DNA of 40,722 nucleotides, taken from positions 1-40,722 of the forward strand of contig JAAYBZ010000049.1 in NCBI GenBank assembly GCA_012744445.1. Reading direction: 5' to 3'. The notes under the pieces are model-generated. The model saw only the letters and a program-made list of their open reading frames with translations. It was not told where the DNA came from and searched no databases. This stretch comes from Myxococcales bacterium (lineage in GTDB: Bacteria > Myxococcota_A > Polyangia > Polyangiales > Houyiibacteriaceae). A program made the translations under genes and the position numbers. Shown piece after piece: positions 1-8,359 of the stretch. The first letter of the stretch is position 1, and each line of letters starts with the position of its first letter.

Positions 1-1793
1 GCTACGCCACGCCCATCGAGCGCGCGAGCGCGCTCGTCCGCGCCGCCGAGATCGCCGAACGCGGAGGCGCGCTCGAGGACGCGCGTCGCCTCCTCGCCGA
101 CGCCGTCACCGAAGACCGCCGCCACCCCGCCGCAGCCGAGGCGCTCGCGCGCGTGGAAGAGGCACGCGGAGACGTGCGTTCGGCCATCGACGCGCTGGTG
201 ATCGCCGCCGAAGCCGCGCGCTTTTCGCCCCGAAAGGCCGCCCTCCTCCACCACGCGGCGCGGCTCGCCGAGGCGAGCCTCTCGGACGACACGCTCGCCC
301 TCGCCCTCCTCACCCGCGCGCTCGACGTCGATCCGCACCGCGCCGACACGCTCGAGCACGCGATCGCGCTGAAGCGCGCCCGAGGCGAGGAGATCCCGGA
401 GGCGTGGCTGCGCTCGCACGCTTCGGTCGACGAGGCGCCGGCGTCCGCGGATCTCTCGATGCGAAAGGCCGAGATCCACCTCTCCGCGGGCGAGCCCGAG
501 CGCGCGCTCGAAGTCCTCGAAGCCCTCCTCCGCGAATCGCCGGGCCACGCCCAGGCGCTCCGCGCGTGCGTGGACGCGGAGCTCGCGCGAGGCCGCCCCG
601 AGCGCGCCATGGAGCACGCAAAGGCCCTGCTCGAGGCCTCGACGAAAGACGAGGACGTGCTCTTCGCCCACATCACCCTCGGCCGCCTCCTCGACACGCA
701 TCGCGGTGACCTCGCGGCGTCGGCGGCGCACTACCGCATGGCCGTGGCCCTCGCGCCGCGGGACGGCGCGCTGCGCGGACGCCTCGCCACCTTGAAGGCG
801 CGGCTCGGGGACCGCTCGGCGGGCGACGATCTCCGCGCCGCGCTCGAGGATCTCGGGCGCGCGATCGAGCGCCGCCCCGACCGACGCGACGGTTGGCGCG
901 CGCTGGTCGAGACGCTCGCGGGCTGCGGCTTCGTCGCGCCTGCCGCCACCGTGGAGGGCGTGGCCATGGCGCTCGGCACCATGCCCCACCGTCCGCTCTC
1001 GCACGCCCTCGGCCCGCTCCACCCGGAGCTCGTCGCGCGGGTCGCGCCGCGCACGCTCACGCCGGCCACGCGCGTGTTCTTCGAAGCGGCCGCGCCGATC
1101 CTCGAAGGCCTCGCGCCCTTCCGCCTCGAGCGTTGGTCGGCGACGCCGCTCGATCCGGCGCATCCCGTCGCGAAGGCGCTCGCCCCGCTCGCCGACGAAG
1201 GGCTCGAGGTCCTGGTGAGCGCGAGGATCCCGCGCGCTTGCGTCCCCGTCGACTCCACGGGCCGCTCGATCCTCTTCGGCCACGAGCTCGTCGAGCGCTT
1301 CGACGTCGACGCGCTCCGCTTCCTCGCGGCGAGCGCGCAGGCGATCGGCGTCGCCAAGCTCGCCCCCGTGCTCCAGCTCAACCGTCAGGACCTGACGCGC
1401 TGCCTCGGCGCCGTCTTCGTCGCCCTCGAGCTCGACGTCCCCGGCTACGAAGCCCACCGCGAGGGCCCGTTCGTCGAGGCGGCGCGTCGGTGGATCGGCA
1501 CGCCCGACGAGGCGCTCGGCAGGGCCGCGCTCGCCCTCGCGCAGGACCCTTCGTTCGAGGTGGCCGCCCTGGTCGATGCGACGACGCGCCTCGGCCATCG
1601 CGCGGCGCTCGGCCGCGTGGGCGACGGAAAGGCCGCGCTCGAGGCGCTCCAGACGCTCTACGACGTCGGCGCCGAGGACGGGCGCGCGCGCGTCGAAGCC
1701 ACGCGCGCCATCCCCGCGGCGTGGGACCTCGTCCTCTTCTCGATGTCGCCGGCCTGCATCGATCTCCGCCGGCGGGCAGGAGCATCGCGATGA
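1..1793 (+). CDS. TPR-repeat protein, 5' end outside window
   Basis: The frame is open from the first complete codon at base 3, so the true start lies upstream and about 596 residues are visible. The N-terminal two thirds is a regular run of Ala/Leu/Arg-rich helical pairs typical of tetratricopeptide repeats (for example around bases 460-760), which usually mediate protein-protein contacts. The last 300 or so residues (from about base 880) look different: less repetitive, with a stretch near bases 1255-1440 running from RSILFGHELV to LTRCLGAVFVALEL that looks like a folded domain I cannot name. No signal peptide can be judged because the N-terminus is missing. The stop overlaps the next ATG by four bases (ATGA, 1790-1793), implying translational coupling with the nadD cluster. 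A GTG at 153 is only an internal codon. Specific function unknown. Confidence 0.85.
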   Translation, partial: YATPIERASALVRAAEIAERGGALEDARRLLADAVTEDRRHPAAAEALARVEEARGDVRSAIDALVIAAEAARFSPRKAALLHHAARLAEASLSDDTLALALLTRALDVDPHRADTLEHAIALKRARGEEIPEAWLRSHASVDEAPASADLSMRKAEIHLSAGEPERALEVLEALLRESPGHAQALRACVDAELARGRPERAMEHAKALLEASTKDEDVLFAHITLGRLLDTHRGDLAASAAHYRMAVALAPRDGALRGRLATLKARLGDRSAGDDLRAALEDLGRAIERRPDRRDGWRALVETLAGCGFVAPAATVEGVAMALGTMPHRPLSHALGPLHPELVARVAPRTLTPATRVFFEAAAPILEGLAPFRLERWSATPLDPAHPVAKALAPLADEGLEVLVSARIPRACVPVDSTGRSILFGHELVERFDVDALRFLAASAQAIGVAKLAPVLQLNRQDLTRCLGAVFVALELDVPGYEAHREGPFVEAARRWIGTPDEALGRAALALAQDPSFEVAALVDATTRLGHRAALGRVGDGKAALEALQTLYDVGAEDGRARVEATRAIPAAWDLVLFSMSPACIDLRRRAGASR

Positions 1794-2389
1794 CGCGCGT
1801 CGGCTTCATCGGACCGGTGGCGGGCGATCGCGACCTCTTCGCGCGGCGGCTCGAGCACCTGGTTTCGCGCGAGGGGTGCGACCTGGTGCACTACCTCGGC
1901 GATTGCGACGCGCTCGACGAGATCGCCGCGTCCCTGCGCGGCGTCCTCGGGCTCGACGACTCGGAAGGGATCGACGGCATGGCGCGCGCGCTCGCCGAGC
2001 GAGGCCACGCGGACGAGATCGAGCGCTTCCTCGACGCGCGCGAGGCGCTCTCTCGTCTCGCCCTCTGTCGCGCCGTCCCCAAGCCACCCGCGCGCACCAT
2101 CGAGATGCTCGAGGATCGGATCGCCCTCCTCGTCCACGACAAGGCGATCCTCGACGAGGAGGACATCGCGAACGCCGACGTCGTGATCTACGGCCGCGCG
2201 ACGGCGCCCCTCCTCAAGAAGATCGGCCCCCGCGTGTTCTTCACGCCGGGACCGGCCGGGAGCGGCTATGGCCTCGCCTCCGTGGAAGAGGGCGAATCGC
2301 TCCGGCTCGTGTGCTACGACGCCGACGCGCGCGTGATCGCCGAAGAGCTCCTCGCGCCGAGGAGCGCGCGCTTCTCCGTCACCACATGA
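1790..2389 (+). CDS. YfcE/MJ0936-like phosphodiesterase-fold protein, metal site apparently lost
   Basis: This 199-residue protein follows the layout of the small calcineurin-like phosphodiesterases (YfcE, MJ0936) but lacks most metal ligands. The N-terminal strand MTRVGFIGPVAGD sits where the family has a SDTHG-type motif. HYLGDCD (about residues 39-45) matches the HxGD block. LLVHDKA replaces the THGH block. DVVIYGRATA replaces the family's DVVIYGHTH. VFFTPGPAGSGY matches the NPGS loop that follows. The family's GNHD/GNND motif is replaced by a charged helical insert. I infer an inactive or re-purposed scaffold rather than an active metallo-phosphodiesterase. It overlaps the upstream TPR gene and downstream nadD by four bases each, so the three are probably coupled. 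The motif comparison is from memory of the family, not an alignment run here. Confidence 0.8.
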   Translation: MTRVGFIGPVAGDRDLFARRLEHLVSREGCDLVHYLGDCDALDEIAASLRGVLGLDDSEGIDGMARALAERGHADEIERFLDAREALSRLALCRAVPKPPARTIEMLEDRIALLVHDKAILDEEDIANADVVIYGRATAPLLKKIGPRVFFTPGPAGSGYGLASVEEGESLRLVCYDADARVIAEELLAPRSARFSVTT

Positions 2390-2937
2390 CCACGTTCGGC
2401 TTCTACGGCGGTAGCTTCGATCCCCCGCACCTCGGCCACGTCGCCGTCGCGCGCTGGGCCATCACGGCCGGCGGCCTCGATCGCCTCCTCGTCGCGCCGG
2501 TCTTCGACCATCCCTTCGCCAAGGCCATGGGCGCGTCGTTCGAGCATCGCGTCGCGATGTGCCGCCTCGCCTTCGGCGACCTCCCGGGGGTCGAGATCAG
2601 CGAGATCGAGCGCGAGCTCGGCGGGGAGAGCCGCACGCTCCGCACGCTCGAAGCGCTCCACGCCCGGCACCCGGGCGTACGGTTCCGCCTCGTCGTCGGC
2701 GCCGACGTCCTCGCCGACGCCCACCGCTGGCATCGCTGGGACGACATCGTCGCCCTGGCGCCGCCGCTCGTCGCCGGACGCGCCGGCACGGAGCGAGGGG
2801 ATTCGCCGCCGCTCTTCGACGCCAGCTCCACCGAGCTCCGCGCCGCCCTCTTCCGCGGCGAGCGACCCGCGCACCTCGTCGATCGGCGCGTGCTCGACTA
2901 CATCGACGCGCACGGCCTCTACCGAGGTGACGCATGA
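2386..2937 (+). CDS. nadD: Nicotinate-nucleotide adenylyltransferase NadD
   Basis: NadD joins nicotinate mononucleotide to AMP from ATP, giving deamido-NAD in cytoplasmic NAD synthesis. The nucleotidyltransferase signature GGSFDPPHLGH lies at residues 7-17, with the paired HLGH ATP-binding histidines. The C-terminal SSTELRAAL (around residue 145) is the ISSTxIR-type motif of the family. At 183 residues it is slightly shorter than common NadD proteins (about 190-215), but both ends look intact. The ATG at 2386 overlaps the previous stop (ATGA) and its own stop overlaps the next ATG, so it sits inside a coupled cluster. nadC, which makes the NadD substrate, is about 18 kb away in this window (21052-21915). 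Identification is firm. Confidence 0.95.
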   Translation: MTTFGFYGGSFDPPHLGHVAVARWAITAGGLDRLLVAPVFDHPFAKAMGASFEHRVAMCRLAFGDLPGVEISEIERELGGESRTLRTLEALHARHPGVRFRLVVGADVLADAHRWHRWDDIVALAPPLVAGRAGTERGDSPPLFDASSTELRAALFRGERPAHLVDRRVLDYIDAHGLYRGDA

Positions 2938-3704
2938 AGATCGCCCTCTTCGGCCGCGGCAAGGTCGGGCGCGCCCTCCACGCGCGCGCGGTCGAGCGCG
3001 GCATCGACGCCACGCTCTTCGCCTCCGGCGAGGCGCCCACCGTGACGGACGTCGATCTCGTCGTGACGGCCGTGCCCGATCTCGCCATCGCCGAGACGTG
3101 GGCCCGCCTCGACCCGGCGTTCGATCCCGCCATCCCCTTCGTCCACTGCGCGGGCACGATGCCGGCCACGACGACGCTCCCGAGCGGCCGCCCCACCGGC
3201 GCGATGCACCCCGTGGTCTCGTTCGCGCGTCCGCACGAGACCGAGGTGGCCGGGCGGACCTTCACCGTGCGCGGGAGCGACGCCGCCGTGCAGGCCGCGT
3301 CGCATCTCACGCGCGCCCTCGGCGCCGTCCCGCTTCCCATCGACGACGCAGGTCCCGCCTATCACGCGGCCTCCGCCATCGCGGCCAACGGCGCCGTCGC
3401 GCTCGTGCAGATCGCCGTCGAGATCCTCGTCGAGCTCGGCATCGAGGCGCGTGGCGCCTCCGTCATGATGGCCGGGCTCCTCCACTCCGTCGCCGACAAC
3501 GTGGAGGCGCTCGGTGTCCCTGCCGCGCTCACCGGCCCCATCGCCCGGGGCGACGTGGAGGTAGTCCGCATGCACCGCGACGCGCTCCACGGGGAGGCGC
3601 GCGAGGCCTACGACGCCGTCTCGCGCCTCATCCTGCGCGCGGCGAAGGCGCGAGGGCTCGGCGACGTCGCCGCGCGCGCCATCGACGAGCTGCTCTCGCG
3701 CTGA
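2934..3704 (+). CDS. Rossmann-like / DUF2520 domain protein
   Basis: The 256-residue protein begins MKIALFGRGKVGRAL, a glycine-rich Rossmann nucleotide-binding loop (GxGxxG-like, residues 7-12). This is followed by VVTAVPD at the end of a strand and a C-terminal all-helical part containing GPAYHAASAIAANG and GPIARGD. This order matches the family usually annotated as Rossmann-like plus DUF2520, related to ProC-type NADP-dependent reductases. A conserved HPVVSFARP segment lies near residue 97. The physiological reaction is not known. The start codon overlaps the nadD stop by four bases. The stop is separated by one base from the stop of the opposing Clp gene, so no room exists for a conventional terminator between them. 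Confidence 0.88.
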   Translation: MKIALFGRGKVGRALHARAVERGIDATLFASGEAPTVTDVDLVVTAVPDLAIAETWARLDPAFDPAIPFVHCAGTMPATTTLPSGRPTGAMHPVVSFARPHETEVAGRTFTVRGSDAAVQAASHLTRALGAVPLPIDDAGPAYHAASAIAANGAVALVQIAVEILVELGIEARGASVMMAGLLHSVADNVEALGVPAALTGPIARGDVEVVRMHRDALHGEAREAYDAVSRLILRAAKARGLGDVAARAIDELLSR

Positions 3705-3705
3705 C

Positions 3706-6114
3706 TCACTCCGCGGCTTCGGCCTCGTCGCGGACGATGTGGATCGAGGCGTGATCGCCCGTGAGGCGCACGAGCGATCCGGGCGCGAGCTCGCCGCGCA
3801 AGATCGCCGTGGCGAGCGGAGACTCGACGAAGCGTCCGATCGTCCGCCGCATCGGGCGGGCGCCGAGGCTCGCGTCGAAGCCACCGAGCGCGATGAGCGT
3901 CTCGATCGCGCTCTCTTCGACGACGAGCCGCACGCGGCGCTCGCGCTCGAGCGTGGTCGCGACGCGCGAGAGCATGCGGCGCGCGATCTCGGCGACCTCG
4001 GCACGGCTCAATCGACCGAAGTGGAGCGGTTCGTCGATGCGGTTCCACAGCTCGGGCGGGAGCGCGCGCCGCGCGGCCTCGATGGCCCGCGAGGGCGCGT
4101 CCGCGTGTCCCGACGACGCCATGGCGCCGAAGCCGATCCGCGGCCTCGGCGTCGCGTCCTCCGCCTGCGCGCCGAGGTTCGAGGTGAGCACGAGGATGGT
4201 GTTCTTGAAGTCCACCGTGCGCCCCCGTCCGTCGGTGATGCGCCCCTCGTCGAGGAGCGGGAGCAGCGCGAGGAGCACCTCGGGGTGGGCCTTCTCGATC
4301 TCGTCGAGGAGCACGAGCTGATAGGGACGACCGCGCACGGCCTCGGTGAGCTGCCCGCCCTCTTCGTGCCCGACGTAACCGGGAGGCGCCCCGAGCAACC
4401 GCGCGACGCTGTGCGGCTCGGAGTACTCGCTCATGTCGATGCGCGTCATGGGCCCGCCCCCGAAGAAGACGTCCGAGATCGCCTTCGCCATCTCGGTCTT
4501 GCCCACGCCCGTCGAGCCGAGGAAGAGGAAGGTGCCGAGGGGCCGCTGGCCGTAGAAGCCCGCCGCGCCCTTGCGGAGCACGTCGGCGATGCGACGGACG
4601 TTCTCTTCGTGGCCGACGACGCGCGCCGCGATCTCCTGCTCGAGCACGAGGAGTCGCTCCCCGTCGCGCAGGAGGAGACGCTCGACCGGGACCGCGGCTT
4701 GTTCGGCGATCACCGCGGCCACCGCGGCTCGATCGACCACGGGCTCGCGACGACGACGCGCGCGCGCGCCGGCCAGATCGAGCATCGACACGGCCTTGTC
4801 CGGGAGGTGCCGCTCGGGGAGGAAGCGCACCGAGAGCTCCACCGCCGCCTCGAGCGCGTCCTCGGTGATCGGGAGCCCGTGGTGCTCTTCGTAGCGAGCG
4901 CGGATGCCCTCGAGGATACGGACGGCGTCCTCGGGCGTCGGCTCGCCCACGTCGATGCGCGTGAAGCGCCGCGCGAGGGCCGCGTCACGCTCGAAGTAGC
5001 GACGGTACTCGGCCTCGGTCGTGGCCCCGACGCACGGCAGCCGCCCGCGGGAGAGCGCCGCCTTGAGCTCGTGCGCGAGATCGTCGGGCCCTTCGCCCGT
5101 GCCGATCACGGCGTGGATCTCGTCGATGAAGAGCACGACCTTGCCCTCGAGCTTCTCGACCTCTTCGACGAGCGCGGCGATCTTCTTGGAGAGCGCGCCG
5201 CGCACGCCCGTCCCGGCGACGAGGGCGCCCGCGCTCACCTCGATGAGGAGGCGATCCCGCAGCGGAGATCCCGGCGCGACGAGCGCGCGCGCGAGGCCCT
5301 CCACGATGGCGGTCTTCCCCACGCCGGGCGGGCCGACGAGGATCGGGTTGTTCGAGCGCCGGCGCGCGAGGACGTCGAGGACACGCTCGATCTCGGCGTC
5401 GCGGCCGATGACGGGATCGATCTTGCCGCGCCGTGCCTCGTCGGTGAGGTTCCGACCGAGGCGCGAGAGGACCGGGAAGGCCTCGGGATCGAGGCTGACG
5501 AGCGGAGGCGCGGTCCGGGACGGCGCAGGGGCGATCTCCACGGCGGGCTCGACGACGCGCGCCGGCGCGTCGGGGACCTCGGCGGGCTGCGGCGCCGCCA
5601 CCGAACGCCGCCGGACGGGCGGGATGACACGCTTCGCCACCGCGCGGCCGGGGATGTCGGGCGGGAGCTTCGGGGTGCTCGGCCACTTCGCCGCGGGCTT
5701 CGGCGCCGCCACGGGTGGCTCGACCGCGGCGCCCACGAGCTTGCGTTGGAGCACGGCCGGCGTGAGATGGAGCGCGAGGAGCGTCTGGTGCGCCGCCGAT
5801 CGCGGATCCCGCGTGATGGCGAGGAAGAGGTGCGCCTCCTGCATGGGCGCGCCCTGGAGGGAGGCGAGCTTGGCGCCGTGATCGAGCGCGCGGGCGAGCG
5901 AGCCCTCCGACTCGTCGTCCGCCATGCGGATCGCCTCCATCAGCTTGGCTTCACCGATGCCCTCGGCGTGGAGGAGGTGATGGACCTCGCGGCCCTCGCG
6001 GTAGAGCTCGAGGAGGAGATGCGCCGTGCTGGTGCGACGGGCGGTCCGCTTCGCCAGGCGCTCGGCCTTCGCCACCAACCCCTTCGACCAACCTTCGAGC
6101 TTCTGTGCGACCAT
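3706..6114 (-). CDS. ClpA-type AAA+ unfoldase, ATPase subunit of a Clp protease
   Basis: Two-ring AAA+ unfoldase of 802 residues that would feed substrates to ClpP. Residues 1-130 form a Clp N-domain. Residues 130-210 are a Pro/Ala-rich linker. Ring 1 has Walker A GPPGVGKT (261-268) and Walker B LFIDE (328-332). Ring 2 has GSTGVGKT (533-540) and LVLLDE (600-605). There is no long ClpB/ClpC middle domain, so it is ClpA-like. An IGF tripeptide (660-662) lies where ClpA carries its ClpP-docking loop. The ring-2 pore loop GYVG is intact, but the ring-1 loop reads TGVRG rather than the usual KYRG. I chose the ATG at 6114 because GGAGGT lies ten bases upstream and the Clp N-domain begins there; the frame stays open further upstream only antisense to the next gene. 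Confidence 0.92.
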   Translation of the reverse strand: MVAQKLEGWSKGLVAKAERLAKRTARRTSTAHLLLELYREGREVHHLLHAEGIGEAKLMEAIRMADDESEGSLARALDHGAKLASLQGAPMQEAHLFLAITRDPRSAAHQTLLALHLTPAVLQRKLVGAAVEPPVAAPKPAAKWPSTPKLPPDIPGRAVAKRVIPPVRRRSVAAPQPAEVPDAPARVVEPAVEIAPAPSRTAPPLVSLDPEAFPVLSRLGRNLTDEARRGKIDPVIGRDAEIERVLDVLARRRSNNPILVGPPGVGKTAIVEGLARALVAPGSPLRDRLLIEVSAGALVAGTGVRGALSKKIAALVEEVEKLEGKVVLFIDEIHAVIGTGEGPDDLAHELKAALSRGRLPCVGATTEAEYRRYFERDAALARRFTRIDVGEPTPEDAVRILEGIRARYEEHHGLPITEDALEAAVELSVRFLPERHLPDKAVSMLDLAGARARRRREPVVDRAAVAAVIAEQAAVPVERLLLRDGERLLVLEQEIAARVVGHEENVRRIADVLRKGAAGFYGQRPLGTFLFLGSTGVGKTEMAKAISDVFFGGGPMTRIDMSEYSEPHSVARLLGAPPGYVGHEEGGQLTEAVRGRPYQLVLLDEIEKAHPEVLLALLPLLDEGRITDGRGRTVDFKNTILVLTSNLGAQAEDATPRPRIGFGAMASSGHADAPSRAIEAARRALPPELWNRIDEPLHFGRLSRAEVAEIARRMLSRVATTLERERRVRLVVEESAIETLIALGGFDASLGARPMRRTIGRFVESPLATAILRGELAPGSLVRLTGDHASIHIVRDEAEAAE

Positions 6115-6222
6115 CGCGAGAGCGACCTCCGTCCTGACGGGAACGGAAGTACAGGCTCCCGGTGGGGTTTCCAAGTTTTCGGCCATCCCCCGGTCGCCCG
6201 AATCTCTGTTATCGTGCCGCGC

Positions 6223-6771
6223 ATGTTTCGAACGCCCCGCTCCATCGGCGTGGCGGCCGCGGCCGTCCTCGTCGCCTCGCTTGCCCTCGGTCCGTCCTTC
6301 GCTCCTTCCACCGCCGAGGGACAAGGCGCGAACCGGGCGCAGATCTACGTCGTGCAAGGCCGTGTCCCGAGCACCTTCTCGGGCAAGGACGGCCTCATCC
6401 GATTCGGTCGGCAAAATCACCGGAACGTGCTCCAAGAAGTGACCGACGTTCCCGTGAAGGAGCGGAGCTGGATCGCGCGCCTCATCGTCCAGTTCACCCG
6501 CCCGCTCGGCGACTGGGAGTTCGGCGTCTACTTCTTCCAGGTGAACGGCAACACGCGCGAGTTCATCAACTCGACCTCGGTGCACGTGAACGATCGCAAC
6601 GAGCGCAACTTCATCCAGAAGCTCGAGCTCAAGCGGCCCGAGTTCAAGCCCAACACCAAGATCGACCTCGTGCTCCGCGTCCGCGGTCACGAGGCCGGCA
6701 CGCGCCGCGTCACGCTCTCCGGCGAGGAGATCCGAGTCCGCCACACGGGCACCGTCGACTTCACGCAATGA
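6223..6771 (+). CDS. Putative secreted protein of unknown function, coupled to holA
   Basis: I do not recognise this 182-residue protein. It starts MFRTPRSIGVAAAAVLVASL, a typical Sec signal peptide (basic start, hydrophobic core to about residue 25), with likely cleavage near the AEG at about residue 34. There is no lipobox cysteine. The mature part is beta-rich with alternating charged and aromatic residues, for example WEFGVYFFQVNGN and ARLIVQF, suggesting a small extracytoplasmic beta-sandwich. Its stop overlaps the holA start by four bases (ATGA, 6768-6771). In gamma-proteobacteria holA follows lptE, also an envelope gene, but this protein lacks the lipidation signal of LptE, so homology is not claimed. 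Divergent from the Clp gene, with a 108-base shared upstream region. Confidence 0.8.
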   Translation: MFRTPRSIGVAAAAVLVASLALGPSFAPSTAEGQGANRAQIYVVQGRVPSTFSGKDGLIRFGRQNHRNVLQEVTDVPVKERSWIARLIVQFTRPLGDWEFGVYFFQVNGNTREFINSTSVHVNDRNERNFIQKLELKRPEFKPNTKIDLVLRVRGHEAGTRRVTLSGEEIRVRHTGTVDFTQ

Positions 6772-7787
6772 AAGACGCCCCGAGCGCCGACGTCCCGAGC
6801 CTCCTCCGTTCGCTCGAAAAGGGCGAGCCGCTCCCCGCGTACGTCATCGTCGGCGAAGAGGCCCTCCTCCGCACCCGCGCCGTCCGGGCCATCCGCGAGC
6901 GCGCGCTCGAAGACGGCCCCGAGGGCTTCAACGAGGAGACCTTCGAGGGCAAGGGCGCCAAGGCCTCCACGATCATCGACGCCGCCCGCACCCTCCCCAT
7001 GATGGCGCGACGGCGCTTCGTGCTCGTCCGAGACGCCGACGGGCTCGACGCGGGCGAGCTCACCCAGCTCGCCACCTACCTCGAGTCCCCCATCGACTCG
7101 GCGTGCGTGGTCCTCGTGGCCGAGAAGCTGGACGGACGGAGCAAGCTCACCAAGGTGGCCAAGGCCAAGGGCATGCTCTTCGAGGCCCGTCCCCTCAAGG
7201 GCGCCGCGGTCCTCCGCTTCGTCGAGTCCGAGGCCAAGGCCAAGGGCAAGACGCTCGAGGGCAACGTCGGCGGAGCGCTCGTCGACGCCCTCGGCGAAGA
7301 TCTCGCGGCCCTCACCGACGCCGTCGAGCGGCTCGCCCTCTACGCCGGCGATCGCAAGGCCATCACGCTCGACGACGTGGCCGCGTGCATCACCCGCGCC
7401 CGCGTGGAGACGATCTGGAAGCTCGTCGACGCGATCTCCCTCCGCAATTCCGCGGAAGCGGCGGCGGCGCTCGTGAGCCTCCTCGACGATCGCTCGAACG
7501 CCCTCGGGCTCCTCTCGATGATCGCGCGTCAGCTCCGGATGGTGGCCAAGATGCGCCAGGCCCTCGGCGAAGGCCGGCCCACCGAGGAGGCGGCCAAGAT
7601 CGCGGGCATCCCGCCCTTCAAGGCTCAGGCCGGGCGCGCCGCCGCGCGCGCGTGGACCCTCCCTGCCCTGGAGGCCGCCTTCCTCGCCATCGCCCGCGCC
7701 GAGCGGAGCATGAAGGGCTCCAAGGTCGACGCCGGCGATCTGCTGGTCGAGCTGGTCCTCCAGCTCACGCAGAAGCAGGCCGCCTGA
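6768..7787 (+). CDS. holA: DNA polymerase III subunit delta
   Basis: HolA is the delta subunit of the clamp loader; it opens the beta sliding clamp during cytoplasmic DNA replication. The 339 residues match the usual length of about 330-345. LPAYVIVGEEALLRTRAVRAIR near the N-terminus is the typical start of the AAA-like domain I, in which delta has a degenerate Walker A and binds no ATP. ARTLPMMARRRFVLVRDAD (about residues 72-90) corresponds to the beta-clamp interaction region. The C-terminal helical collar contains ETIWKLVDAI and the closing segment AERSMKGSKVDAGDLLVELVLQL. It is translationally coupled to the preceding secreted-protein gene. Downstream lies the terminator of the opposing rpsT gene. 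Confidence 0.93.
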   Translation: MKDAPSADVPSLLRSLEKGEPLPAYVIVGEEALLRTRAVRAIRERALEDGPEGFNEETFEGKGAKASTIIDAARTLPMMARRRFVLVRDADGLDAGELTQLATYLESPIDSACVVLVAEKLDGRSKLTKVAKAKGMLFEARPLKGAAVLRFVESEAKAKGKTLEGNVGGALVDALGEDLAALTDAVERLALYAGDRKAITLDDVAACITRARVETIWKLVDAISLRNSAEAAAALVSLLDDRSNALGLLSMIARQLRMVAKMRQALGEGRPTEEAAKIAGIPPFKAQAGRAAARAWTLPALEAAFLAIARAERSMKGSKVDAGDLLVELVLQLTQKQAA

Positions 7788-7803
7788 GCGGCGCCCGAGA
7801 AAC

Positions 7804-7828
7804 GAAAAAACCCGCCGGAAAGGCGGGT
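7804..7828 (-). terminator. Rho-independent terminator of rpsT
   Basis: Six-base stem CCCGCC/GGCGGG (7811-7816 and 7822-7827), extended by an A-T pair, with loop GGAAA. Read on the minus strand, the stem is followed by six T residues (7805-7810). It lies 30 bases after the rpsT stop and probably also limits read-through from holA. Confidence 0.85.
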
Positions 7829-7857
7829 GGGGTCGCGCCTTGGGTCAGGCCCCGAGC

Positions 7858-8121
7858 TCAGCCGAGCTTGTGGACCTGCTGCGAGAGGCGCGAGATGTAA
7901 CGCGAGCCCGTGTTGCGGTGGTAGATGCCCTTGGACACGGCCATGTCGATGCGCTTGACGGCCGCGGCGAGGAGCTCCTTGGCGGCAGCCGAGTCACCCG
8001 TCTCGATGGCGGTGCGGACCTTCTTGATGGCAGTACGGACGGTCGAGCGGACGTGCCGGTTACGGGCAGTGCGCTTCTCGGTCTGGCGGATTCGCTTCTT
8101 TGCGGACTCGTGATTGGCCAC
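7858..8121 (-). CDS. rpsT: 30S ribosomal protein S20
   Basis: S20 binds 16S rRNA and aids early assembly of the 30S subunit. The 87-residue sequence begins MANHESAKKRIRQTEKRTARN, the standard S20 opening, and is very basic and helical throughout, ending QQVHKLG; length is normal for the family. The start is GTG at 8121, with AGGAG about ten bases upstream. It is a single-gene unit: a near-consensus sigma-70 promoter lies upstream (8149-8177) and a terminator follows the stop. The E. coli gene uses a UUG start linked to autogenous control; the non-ATG start here could matter in the same way, but that is inference. Confidence 0.96.
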   Translation of the reverse strand: MANHESAKKRIRQTEKRTARNRHVRSTVRTAIKKVRTAIETGDSAAAKELLAAAVKRIDMAVSKGIYHRNTGSRYISRLSQQVHKLG

Positions 8122-8148
8122 GCTCGGTGATCTCCTGCTGAGCGCCGC

Positions 8149-8177
8149 GATTTAGGCCACGTGATGGGCGATGTCAA
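8149..8177 (-). promoter_or_regulatory. Sigma-70 promoter of rpsT
   Basis: On the minus strand a perfect -35 TTGACA (8177-8172) is followed after exactly 17 bases by TAAATC (8154-8149). Transcription would begin near 8142, giving a leader of about 20 bases before the GTG start. Confidence 0.8.
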
Positions 8178-8359
8178 GCGAAGCCTCGGGTTCCTCCCAT
8201 CGTGCGGCCCGTTTTCGACCGGCGGTTGCTTGCCTTCCCCGCTCGGGAGGCCATAGAGTCACGCCACGAAAATCGCCAGCCGGGGCAAGGCGTACGACCG
8301 GGGACGTCCTCCGACGCGCGCACGCCACTTCTCCCTGGATGCTCACATAGGCTGTATCA

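Noticed and set aside
3739..6771. Very long open frame on the + strand (about 1000 codons) opposite the Clp gene
   Set aside because: It is the complement of the ClpA-type gene. High GC removes stop codons, and its translation is Arg/Glu/His-rich with no domain until it reaches the real secreted-protein gene at 6223, which shares its frame.
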